DNA from: Sorangium aterium
Lineage (GTDB): Bacteria; Myxococcota_A; Polyangia; Polyangiales; Polyangiaceae
Direction: 5' to 3'
DNA length: 64,000 nucleotides
Assembly: GCF_028368935.1 (NCBI RefSeq)
Contig: NZ_JAQNDK010000001.1
Location: 1,426,001-1,490,000, forward strand
A model generated the notes under the pieces. That model did not search any database. It saw only the letters and a program-made list of their open reading frames with translations, and was not told where the DNA came from. The position numbers and the translations under genes are program-made. Positions 38,818-47,014 of the stretch are shown here, one piece after another (within the stretch, counting starts at the first letter, position 1; every line of letters begins with the position of its first letter).

Positions 38818-39546
38818 CTACTTAACCGCAGCAGCCAGGAGGTGCTTCCTTGCCACCGAGGCCCCCGCCGGCGGCTTGACGCGGCGTCGTACGTCACTCT
38901 CCGGACATGCCATAGAGAACGGTATGTGCCATACGCTCTCCTTGGCTGGGTCGTTCGACCCGGTGAGGCAGTAATCGAGGCAGGCCTTGGTGCCGCCGTG
39001 ATCCGTGCCTCTCTTCTTCAAGAACTTTTTCCATTCGCTGCTCCCGCACTCGAACAACTCCTTGACAGACTCGGGGGCCATTTTCTCACATTTTTTTTGC
39101 TGCTTATTCTCCTCGATCTTGTCCCATACGTTCTCGGCCATCCACAGCTCGAGCGCATCAAGATAGATGTCGTGATCTACCTGGTGGCACGGCAACCCGC
39201 CCCACTGTGTCGTGTTGCCAGGATCGAGAACATAGGCCCACTTCTTCGGAAGACCGATATTGTTGCCGGATCCGTTGATGTCCCAGTCGGTGATCGCAAG
39301 CAATTTATGGATGAAGCCGATCCTCTCCTGGGTGAAGGTGGGCGGGAATGTCTCGTCCGAGCAGGCATGCACGCAGAGCACGTGGTGGATCTCGGTGACC
39401 CGCCGTTCCCCCCTGGTTTTCTCCGTCCCGTCGCGGATGGTCAGGGTGCGGTAGTACCCGTCGGAGCAGTTTTTCTCATGCTTGTCGCCGTCGCGGTTGC
39501 GCTTGAACTTCCAGCCGTTGGCCTCCTCCATATGCTTGTTGCTCAC
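38818..39546 (-). CDS. Candidate AHH/HNH-type nuclease effector
   Basis: A 242-aa protein from a GTG start preceded by a GAGGTGGAG ribosome site. The central part has EIHHVLCVHACSDE (His54-His55), DWDINGSGNNIGLPKKW near 88-103 and GLPCHQVDHDIYLDALELW near 117-135. The order HH, D-IN--N-I-LP, H---DH--Y follows the AHH family of the HNH/Endo VII nuclease fold. The chain has eleven Cys and no signal peptide, as expected of a T6SS cargo delivered by the spike. It lies after the KAS-like gene and before two immunity genes. The family call is by motif only. Confidence 0.6.
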   Translation of the reverse strand: MSNKHMEEANGWKFKRNRDGDKHEKNCSDGYYRTLTIRDGTEKTRGERRVTEIHHVLCVHACSDETFPPTFTQERIGFIHKLLAITDWDINGSGNNIGLPKKWAYVLDPGNTTQWGGLPCHQVDHDIYLDALELWMAENVWDKIEENKQQKKCEKMAPESVKELFECGSSEWKKFLKKRGTDHGGTKACLDYCLTGSNDPAKESVWHIPFSMACPESDVRRRVKPPAGASVARKHLLAAAVK

Positions 39547-39566
39547 GCTCCACCTCTTTCGCGCAG

Positions 39567-40736
39567 TCAGCCCGAGCCGCCGTGCAGCACGACAGCGCCC
39601 TTGGCGCCGCCTTCCGAGGACATCCAGATCACGCATCTTCGCGCAGGCGCATAGCCCCGCTCGAACGCCCGCACTGCCATGCATAGAGCCATCGCTGCGC
39701 TCGCCGCCCCCGTATCTCCAAACGACGTCGCTGGGAACCAGCAGGACAGGTCGCCGATGTCGATCTTTTCGCGCACCCGCATCAGGGCGCCGCCCCACTC
39801 CATGGCTCGCCGTTCGGTGCCGTTCAGGTCTCCGATGAGCCATGCCGAGATCGGCCGCTCGACGCCGTGGCTCGGTGAGAGCGACCCGAGCACGACCCGG
39901 GCGAGCGCGATCCCGTTCGGGGTAGCCTCGGACAGCAGGCCGACCGGATCGCTGGCGGACACCGCGGACTCGATGAAGGCGAGCGGAGCGCCTGTGAGAG
40001 CGGCGGGAGCTCGGCGTGAGTCGATCGGCTCGATGAGGAAGAACGCCGCTCCCTCGCCAGGGACCAGGCCAACCGGGTTCTCGTTGGTTCGGAGCAACCT
40101 CAGGCGGGCAGCCGCCTTGAGGAACCCAGGCTCCACGCGCGAGTCGACGCCTCCGACGAGGCAGCGCTCGGCTCTTCCATCCCGGATCATGGTCATCGCG
40201 TCCGCTACCGCGAGCGACATGCCTGCGTTGCCGGCGTGGCGCACGGCCTGAAGCTGGCCTGGAATGGGCATCTCGGCCATGTCCGCGAGCCGCTGCGCCA
40301 AGGACGCCGTGCGGGCTCGCCATGCGGCGGAGGGCGAGACCCCGTGGACGTCGGAAGAGCTGCCGCGCGCGTCGGCGTCCTGCACCGCCGCGTCGGATAG
40401 GTTGACCACCAGCCCGGTGTGGCGAAGCTCGCGATGCGACAGGCCCCTGCGCCGCATCAGATTCTGGAGCGCCGCCGCACCAAGGACAAGGGCCTTGCCA
40501 GGCCCAGCAAACCCCTCGGCCACCTCCCTGACGACGTGGCCGAACACGCTCGGCGGCCCGTCGAGGGTCTCCGAACCGAAGAGCGCCTGGGTCCGGAAGT
40601 CCATGACCGTCAGCTCGGAAGCAGCGCTGAGCCCGGCCCGGGCGGCGGCGCATGAGGTCTCCACATCACGGCCTAGCGCGCTGACCATTCCCAGTGCCGT
40701 GATCCCGAAGCCGATGGCGCCGCTTGCGTGCGTCAT
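39567..40736 (-). CDS. Catalytically degenerate ketoacyl-synthase-like protein
   Basis: A 389-aa thiolase-fold protein. ITALGMVSALGRDVETSCAA (11-30), the LVGGVDSRVEPGFLKAAARL (193-212) segment and VPGEGAAFFLIEP (225-237) are clear ketoacyl synthase features. The nucleophile position reads RHAGNAG (166-172) instead of an A-C-A motif. The HGT His is NGT (305-307), and the second His is Asp341 in SFGDTGAASA. All three catalytic residues are therefore missing. Its place between T6SS genes suggests a scaffold, chaperone or adaptor for the effector rather than an enzyme. Confidence 0.8.
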   Translation of the reverse strand: MTHASGAIGFGITALGMVSALGRDVETSCAAARAGLSAASELTVMDFRTQALFGSETLDGPPSVFGHVVREVAEGFAGPGKALVLGAAALQNLMRRRGLSHRELRHTGLVVNLSDAAVQDADARGSSSDVHGVSPSAAWRARTASLAQRLADMAEMPIPGQLQAVRHAGNAGMSLAVADAMTMIRDGRAERCLVGGVDSRVEPGFLKAAARLRLLRTNENPVGLVPGEGAAFFLIEPIDSRRAPAALTGAPLAFIESAVSASDPVGLLSEATPNGIALARVVLGSLSPSHGVERPISAWLIGDLNGTERRAMEWGGALMRVREKIDIGDLSCWFPATSFGDTGAASAAMALCMAVRAFERGYAPARRCVIWMSSEGGAKGAVVLHGGSG

Positions 40737-40791
40737 GGGTGAGCGACTCCTCGCTCATCCGAGGGTATCGACCGGAGAGCGTCAACACGGG

Positions 40792-42054
40792 TCATCGAGA
40801 GCCTCGCTGGCTACTGCGCCCGCCGACGGCATGCGCCGGCGCACGCACCTCGACCATGCCCGGCCCCGCGCTGCGCATGCCCAGCTCCACCGCCGCCGCC
40901 CCCCGCGCCGCCTGGCTCCCCCGCTGGAGCACCTCCTCGATCCACGCCACCTCCATCGGCCTTCCCAGCAGACACCGCGTCCCCCGCTTCAGCTCCTTCC
41001 CCCGACTCCCCCACCACAGCGCGATCTTCTGCCTGTCCGGCCACGGCAAGCTCTCGTCCGGATCCATCGCCACGTCCTCGTCCTCCGGATCATCGCTCGG
41101 CCCGCTCCGAACCCCCTGCGGCGGCGCCCCCTGTAGCTTTGCCTCTGCCAGATCCACCCCCGAAATCATCGTGAACGCCCCGCCCGCTACCCGCGCGAGC
41201 TCCGGCGCCCCCATGCACTCGATGATCCACGGCATCAGCGCAGGATCCCCGAGCGCCGCCGCCCCCGCGAGCGCCACGCGCGCCCCTCGTATCGTCCCGG
41301 CTATCGCGTGCAGCCATGTGGACGCCATCCCCAGATCCGTCTTCCGCATCGCCATCGCGCAAGCCCGCTCCGCGAACGGCCCTCCACGATCCGCGATGGT
41401 CCCGAGCACCCTCAGCGCCGCCACATCGCCGAGCAGCGCCGCCGACCATGCCGCCGCAAACCGGCACGCGTCGTCCTCGCTGCCCAGCGCTCCGCGCACC
41501 TCACCCAGCAGATCCCCCCGCCCGAGCTCCCCCACGGCGCGCAGCGCCCGCGCCTTCAGGCGCAGGTCGCTCGACATAATCGCGTATCCCAAGGCCGCCC
41601 CCGGGTCCTGTCGGTGGACCGCGCACCCCGCGATCCCGATGCGGTGCAGCTCCGGCCCAACCCGGTGCGAGAGCAGCCCCGGCAGGATCCCCCGCACCTT
41701 GTCAAAGCTCACCCACCCCAGCGCCGACACGATCGCCCGCGCCAGCGCCGGCACGCCCCCGCCCACGTCGAGCACCCCGGCGATGCCCTTCAGATCCCGC
41801 CGCTCCACCGCGAGCACCATGGGCGCAAACAAGCTCCCCGGCTCCTCCTCGTCGATGGCGCCCTTGCAGATCTCCCACCCCGCATCACCCGCCAGCCGCA
41901 GGCCGTCGACATGCGCCTCGAGCCGCTCGTCCAGCTCACCGAGGCTCTGCAAATCGTAGAGCGGATCCACGGCCGCAGCATCCCGGTAGGACCACAGGAA
42001 CGCAGCCTCCACGGCGTGCTGCTCGAAGATCTCGGCCTCGATCGTCGAGATCAA
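40792..42054 (-). CDS. TIGR02270-family T6SS-associated protein
   Basis: A 420-aa HEAT-repeat-like helical protein of the TIGR02270 family, which is tied to T6SS loci. The family start ISTIEAEIFEQHAVEAAFLW and the middle LGWVSFDKVRGILPGLLSH and EDDACRFAAAWSAALLGD are visible. The TTG start at 42054 overlaps the previous stop (TTGA) and matches where homology begins. It may act as an adaptor, since HEAT repeats usually bind proteins; its exact job is not established. Confidence 0.85.
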   Translation of the reverse strand: MISTIEAEIFEQHAVEAAFLWSYRDAAAVDPLYDLQSLGELDERLEAHVDGLRLAGDAGWEICKGAIDEEEPGSLFAPMVLAVERRDLKGIAGVLDVGGGVPALARAIVSALGWVSFDKVRGILPGLLSHRVGPELHRIGIAGCAVHRQDPGAALGYAIMSSDLRLKARALRAVGELGRGDLLGEVRGALGSEDDACRFAAAWSAALLGDVAALRVLGTIADRGGPFAERACAMAMRKTDLGMASTWLHAIAGTIRGARVALAGAAALGDPALMPWIIECMGAPELARVAGGAFTMISGVDLAEAKLQGAPPQGVRSGPSDDPEDEDVAMDPDESLPWPDRQKIALWWGSRGKELKRGTRCLLGRPMEVAWIEEVLQRGSQAARGAAAVELGMRSAGPGMVEVRAPAHAVGGRSSQRGSR

Positions 42055-42692
42055 TTGATCTGCACCGATCCACCCTGGATCCGGTTCACGCCGGACGACC
42101 GGGTCAGCAGATAAGCCCCACGAATCAAGATCTTCCCAGCGCGCGTCAGCGTGATGCTGGCCTTTCCGCACTGGAGCACGATCTCCTTCTCCGCGGTGAA
42201 CACCAGCCGCTCACCATCGGCGGTCGCCGTCGCCCCAGCCTGCACCGCCGCACCGGCGCTCTCCCCCGCCACGTGCATCCGCCCCATCACCACCGGCCTG
42301 TCGCGCCGCCCGCCCTCGAACAGAAGCGCCACCTCCCGCCCCTCGTCCTCGGGCCCGAGCGCCGTCATCGCCCGCGCCGGAATTCCTCCACGCGCGCTCT
42401 CTCCCAGGACAGCCGCCTCGACGAGCGGATCGCCGTTCTGCGCGAATCCGACGATCCGCCCCACCACGACGCCCTCGATCGGCCCGGCGTTCTCTGCCTC
42501 GGCCCGGACGCGCTCCTCGTGCGCCGCGACCACCAGCTCGAGCAGCCCCTCCGCGCCCTCGATCGCTCCCGCTTCTCCCCCGCCCTCGTCCGCCACTTCC
42601 CCGCTGGCGGCAGCGGCCTCCCCTTCCCCCTCCTCGATCAGGATCGCCTCGCCGCTCGGCTCCGCCGCCGGTGCCCGCCCGTCGTCTCTCAT
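42051..42692 (-). CDS. DUF6484 T6SS-associated protein
   Basis: A 213-aa protein. An acidic Glu/Ala-rich N-terminus is followed by the DUF6484 pattern VVVGRIVGFAQNGDPLVEAA and GREVALLFEGGRRDRPVVMG. The C-terminus (LQCGKASITLTRAGKILIRG, TRSSGVNRIQGGSVQIN) is a strand-rich, beta-helix-like tail similar to the end of VgrG. It lies 56 bases after vgrG and probably caps or stabilises the spike. The ATG at 42692 is chosen over a longer frame. Confidence 0.85.
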   Translation of the reverse strand: MRDDGRAPAAEPSGEAILIEEGEGEAAAASGEVADEGGGEAGAIEGAEGLLELVVAAHEERVRAEAENAGPIEGVVVGRIVGFAQNGDPLVEAAVLGESARGGIPARAMTALGPEDEGREVALLFEGGRRDRPVVMGRMHVAGESAGAAVQAGATATADGERLVFTAEKEIVLQCGKASITLTRAGKILIRGAYLLTRSSGVNRIQGGSVQIN

Positions 42693-42748
42693 CACCCAGC
42701 TCCTCCGCTCCCCCTCATCCCGAAGCGCCCGCGATCCCCCCGTCGACC

Positions 42749-44887
42749 TCAGTTCACCCCCACGTTGCTCCCCTTGATCTTCACGTTCCCAGAAGCCTCG
42801 AGGTTCACCGCCCCCTCGCTCTTCACATCGAGCTTCTTCCCCTCGACCCGGATCGGCCCCTCGCCCTTCACCGTGATCTTCTTCCCCTGCACCGTCACGT
42901 TCCCGTTCTTCTCGACCGTGATCGTGGCGTCCCCGCACTGGATCGAGAGCTTCTCCCCGATGATCATCGTCTTCTTCTCCTTCACCTCCTCCTTCGCGCT
43001 CTGCCCGATCGTCACCGTCATGTCCTTGCCCACCGTCACGGTGTAGCCCTCGTCCACGCTCGTCGACTTGCCCTTGGAGACGCTCTCCGAGCTCGATCCG
43101 CCAACCGTCTCGCTCTTGTTCTTGCCGATCGACGCGCTCTGGCTCTTTCCCACGTCGATCGACTGGCTCCCCCCGACCGACTCGGTGTGATCCCCCTCCA
43201 CGCTGACCGAGCGGTTGCCCCCGACCGAGAGGGTCTCGTCCTGGCCGATGCTCTCGGTGTGGCTCTTCGCGACGTCGATGCTCTTGTTGCCGCCGATCGA
43301 CTCGCTCTGGTCGTTCCCCACCACCTTGCTCCGGTCGTGGTCCACCTCAAGCGCCTCGTCGTTCCCGATCCACTGCTTCTTGTCGTGCTCGATCGCGATG
43401 TTCCAGTCCTTCTGACTGTGCAGGAAGATCTCCTCCGAGCCCTTCTTGTCCTCGAACCGGAGCTCGTTGGACCCCCCGCCGCCCTTCGAGCTGTTCGACT
43501 TGATGGTGCTCTTCGTCTTCTCCGCAGGGAGCGAGTACGGCGGCACGTTGGTGCCATGGTAGACGCTCCCCACCACGAGCGGCCGGTCCGGATCGCCCTC
43601 CAGGAAGTCGACGACCACCTCGTGGCCGATCCGCGGAAGGAACACCGCGCCCCACGCAGAGCCCGCCCAGATCTGGCTCACGCGGATCCAGCACGAGCTC
43701 TGCGCGTCCTTCTTGCCCTCCCGATCCCAGTGGAACTGGACCTTGATGCGGCCGTGCTCGTCCGTATAAACCTCCTCGCCAGAAGGACCGACCACGATCG
43801 CGGTCTGGATCCCCTTGATCGTCGGCCATGGCGTCACCGACTGCGGACGGAAGGGGACGTCGGACGGCACGACTTGGAACTGGTTCCGGTAGGCCGCGGC
43901 GTCGCCCTCGGGGACAGCGTCCACCGCGGGCTCGTGGCCCTCATGGCGCACGGACACCAGCAGATACTCCCGGTTGAAATCGTCGCGCGCGTGCTCCGCG
44001 AGCGTGAAGGTCTGGCCAGGGACGAAGCGCGGGCAGACGCCCTCGCCGCTGCCGGTCTTGCGCGAGCTCTGGATCTGCTCGAGCCGGATCTTGGCGATGC
44101 TCGATCCCGCGCCGGGTGCGTCGTAGTCACCGGGATAGTCGTAGACCTCGAGGTCGTCGTCCGCCTCGGCCTGGGCGTTGCTCTCGAGCGACAGGCTGGG
44201 CTTCTTGAAGTTATAGTCGCGCAGCGTCACCTTCCCGGAGCGTACCCGCTCGACATAACGGAAACGGGAGACGTGCTCGCTCTGGTGGAGCGCGCCGAGC
44301 GGCGGCCGGAACACGACGGTGCTCTCCCCCGCGATCGGCCCGTGCCCCGACGCACCGTCAGAGAACACGAGCACGTGGCCGCCCTCGTCGTGCTCGAAGA
44401 AATAACAGATGCCCTCCTCCTCGAGCAGGCGCGACACGAAGGCGAAGTCGCTCTCCCGGTACTGCACGCAGTACTCCCGCGGGCGATAAGCGCCGCTCAG
44501 CACGAAGCGATAACCCTTGCTCGAGATCCCGGCCGCGCGCAGGACCTTCTCGATGATCTCCGGGGTGGAGAGCGCCTGGAAGATTCGGCTGTTCCTGCGG
44601 TGCTTGAGGCGGGAGACGTCGGGTACGACCGTGGCGTGATAGGCCGTGACCCGCTTGCCCTCCTCACCTTGCTCGAAGCTCGAGACGACACCGTGGAGGT
44701 GCCGAGGCAGCTCGCCGACCTGCCAGGTGAGCAGCGCCGTCTTTCCCACGACATCGGCGAACGCGATGTCCCTGTCCGCACAAGCGACGAGCACGTCGAA
44801 ATGGAAGAGCTCGGAGATGCCCTCGCGCCCCTCGAACCGCGTCACACGGAGCTCGTGCTCCAGTCCGTCGACCTGAAACGAGTGCAT
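42749..44887 (-). CDS. vgrG: T6SS spike protein VgrG
   Basis: A 712-aa VgrG (TssI). The gp27-like part opens with SFQVDGLEHELRVTRFEGREG and holds YRESDFAFVSRLLEEEGICY near residue 150. The gp5 OB domain holds DEHGRIKVQFHWDREGK, SSCWIRVSQIWAGSAWGAVF and RIGHEVVVDFLEGDPDRP around 380-440. The C-terminal beta-helix is long, with short tandem units of the VGGNKSIDV/SIGQDETLS type from about 510 to 630. No fused effector follows the helix, so toxins must bind in trans through PAAR, DUF2169 and their partners. A Shine-Dalgarno site (GGGGAGAG) precedes the ATG. Confidence 0.97.
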   Translation of the reverse strand: MHSFQVDGLEHELRVTRFEGREGISELFHFDVLVACADRDIAFADVVGKTALLTWQVGELPRHLHGVVSSFEQGEEGKRVTAYHATVVPDVSRLKHRRNSRIFQALSTPEIIEKVLRAAGISSKGYRFVLSGAYRPREYCVQYRESDFAFVSRLLEEEGICYFFEHDEGGHVLVFSDGASGHGPIAGESTVVFRPPLGALHQSEHVSRFRYVERVRSGKVTLRDYNFKKPSLSLESNAQAEADDDLEVYDYPGDYDAPGAGSSIAKIRLEQIQSSRKTGSGEGVCPRFVPGQTFTLAEHARDDFNREYLLVSVRHEGHEPAVDAVPEGDAAAYRNQFQVVPSDVPFRPQSVTPWPTIKGIQTAIVVGPSGEEVYTDEHGRIKVQFHWDREGKKDAQSSCWIRVSQIWAGSAWGAVFLPRIGHEVVVDFLEGDPDRPLVVGSVYHGTNVPPYSLPAEKTKSTIKSNSSKGGGGSNELRFEDKKGSEEIFLHSQKDWNIAIEHDKKQWIGNDEALEVDHDRSKVVGNDQSESIGGNKSIDVAKSHTESIGQDETLSVGGNRSVSVEGDHTESVGGSQSIDVGKSQSASIGKNKSETVGGSSSESVSKGKSTSVDEGYTVTVGKDMTVTIGQSAKEEVKEKKTMIIGEKLSIQCGDATITVEKNGNVTVQGKKITVKGEGPIRVEGKKLDVKSEGAVNLEASGNVKIKGSNVGVN

Positions 44888-45078
44888 GGCCTCTCCCCTG
44901 TTCAGAGCGCGTGCGCGGACAGACCGCGGGCAGCATTCAGCCCGAGCCATCCTACATGCTGCGACCGCTCGACCGCAATGGACAGCTGAGCTCGATGCCA
45001 GCGAAGCTGATCGGGAGAGCCGACGCGGCATCGGGGCCGCCGAGCGGTGCGGCGCTGCCTCGGCAGTTCCTGGGGGTG

Positions 45079-46887
45079 TTAGCCGTGAAGCAGCCCTGCG
45101 TCTGCCATCGCGGCAAGGAACTGAGCACCGAGCCCTTCCGGCAAAGCGCGGGCATCGCCGGGGCCCGGCGGACGCACGATGGGCGGCGCCACATGGACCT
45201 GCGCGGTGACGAGAGGCGCTGGCGAGAGAAGCGAAGGGGGCGCAGGAGGCGCGCTCGATGACGCTGCCTGGCGCGGAGGCTCGGAAGGCGCGGCGACCGG
45301 AGCTCGGCGCGCGTCGAACGGCGTCGTGGCGGAGGCTATCGCCCTCGCCGCGTCCTCGGGATCGAGCGAGGTCGTCTCCTCGAGCAGATCACGGACGCCG
45401 CCGCGCCTCACGGTCGGGGCCGCAGCAGCTCGCGGGGCGGCGGCCAGCGGCGCCGTCGGCGCTGCCGAGCCCGCAGGCTCCGACGGTGTACGGCGCGCGT
45501 CGAACGGCATCGCCACGGAAGTAACGGCCCTGGCTGCATCCTCGGGATCGAGCGAGGTCGTCTCCTCGAGCAGATCGCGGACGCCGCCGGGCCGCGCTGG
45601 CGCGATGGCTGCAGCGCGCGGGGCGACAGCCGGCTGCGACGTCGAAAGCGTCGCCGAGCGCATAGGCTCCGAAGGCAGTCCCGTCGTGCTGAACGGCATC
45701 GCCCCGGCGGCCACCACCCTGGCCGCGTCCTCGGGATCGAGCGCGTCCGTCTCCCCGAGCAGGTCGCGGACGCCACCGGGCCGCGCGGGAGGGGCCGCAG
45801 CAGCGCGCGGGGCGACGGTCGGCTGCGATGCCGCCGGCGTCACCGAGCGCGCAGGCTCCGAAAGCCCTCGCGTCGCACTGAACGGGGTCGCCACCGCCGC
45901 AACCAACCTGGCAGCGTCCTCGGGGCTGAGCTGGCTGGTGCCGTCCAGCGTGATGGCCTTGGGGTTTTGCTGCGAGGCCGATCCCGAGGGCGCAGCGGAA
46001 GCGCCGCCGGCGGCGAACGGATCGGCCCATGCGATCGGCTGCCCCGGGAGCTCCACGCCCGCGAGAACGCGCAGCGACTCGATCTCCGCCTCCTCGACGG
46101 GCGCATGGCCGCGCCACACCACCGAGCAGCGCCGCCGATCCACGTCGATGTGCGCCGTGTCGGCGCGGAGCGAGATCGGCTCCCCGGCGCGCGGCGAGGC
46201 AAGCTTCTGTCGGTACAGCCGCGCGACGCCGCGCGCCTCGGGCAGCTGCGTCCGGAGCTTCGGCCGCTGCGCCATCATGCCTCCGAGCACGATCCACTCG
46301 TCGCCGCGCAGCGCCGGGATGCGCTGATCCATGGGCGCCGCCTGGAAGTAGCTCCAGTCGAGCCCCTCGGGGATGTCGAGCAGCGCGCCGTGAACGCGGC
46401 GCGCGTCGACCGCGCCGAGCAGCCGGCTGCGCAGCGGCGAGGTGCGGGGAAGCGGCCCCAGGCCGTCGATACGGACGTGGGAGCGGGCTGGGCCGACGCG
46501 CGCGGAGCCGTCGAGCTGAGCTTGCTTGTCGATGCGGAGCTGGCCGTCCTGCACGACCGTCAGCCGGACCATGGCGTGCGGCGACGAGAAGCCCGGAGGC
46601 AGCTCTGCGTGGCCGGTCACCACGACGCCGCACGGATCGAGGTACGGCGCGAGGTCGCTCGCGACCTGGAGGCGCTGGCCAGAAGGATCCGGCTGCTCCT
46701 CCGCCGCGATCGGATCCGGGGCGACGAGCGACATGCGCCCCTCGGGGACGAGCGCGAACGTCGCCTTCACGACGACGGTGACATGGAGCCGGCCGCGAAG
46801 GCGGAAGCAGACCGTCGCGGCGGCGGAAGGGCCGAGGGGGGTGACAGCGACTCGCGGGCTGGGCGCAGACATCGAAGCGCGTGTCAT
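45079..46887 (-). CDS. DUF2169 protein with four 63-aa tandem repeats
   Basis: A 602-aa protein. The N-terminal half (about 1-300) resembles DUF2169: RLHVTVVVKATFALVPEGRM, VVVTGHAELPPGF, LDWSYFQAAPMDQRIPALRG and RADTAHIDVDRRRCSVVWRG. From about residue 325 to 545 there are four repeats of about 63 residues, each with L(S/D)PEDAAR-VA--A-PF followed by a Pro/Ala linker and GGVRDLLEET. The Pro-rich end finishes in FLAAMADAGLLHG. It is the first gene of the effector operon. The repeats could be flexible docking sites for effectors or adaptors. The ATG at 46872 is an alternative start. Confidence 0.85.
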   Translation of the reverse strand: MTRASMSAPSPRVAVTPLGPSAAATVCFRLRGRLHVTVVVKATFALVPEGRMSLVAPDPIAAEEQPDPSGQRLQVASDLAPYLDPCGVVVTGHAELPPGFSSPHAMVRLTVVQDGQLRIDKQAQLDGSARVGPARSHVRIDGLGPLPRTSPLRSRLLGAVDARRVHGALLDIPEGLDWSYFQAAPMDQRIPALRGDEWIVLGGMMAQRPKLRTQLPEARGVARLYRQKLASPRAGEPISLRADTAHIDVDRRRCSVVWRGHAPVEEAEIESLRVLAGVELPGQPIAWADPFAAGGASAAPSGSASQQNPKAITLDGTSQLSPEDAARLVAAVATPFSATRGLSEPARSVTPAASQPTVAPRAAAAPPARPGGVRDLLGETDALDPEDAARVVAAGAMPFSTTGLPSEPMRSATLSTSQPAVAPRAAAIAPARPGGVRDLLEETTSLDPEDAARAVTSVAMPFDARRTPSEPAGSAAPTAPLAAAPRAAAAPTVRRGGVRDLLEETTSLDPEDAARAIASATTPFDARRAPVAAPSEPPRQAASSSAPPAPPSLLSPAPLVTAQVHVAPPIVRPPGPGDARALPEGLGAQFLAAMADAGLLHG

Positions 46888-47014
46888 GTCGGAGACGATA
46901 CTACGTCGGAAGCTCGGAGTTGCGCCGTCGGGCGCGCCCGTGCCCTGCGCCGCGCCGCGGGGCCGGCCGCACGGGCCGGACACCCCTCCCGCCCTGTGCT
47001 AGAGCGGCGCCCGA

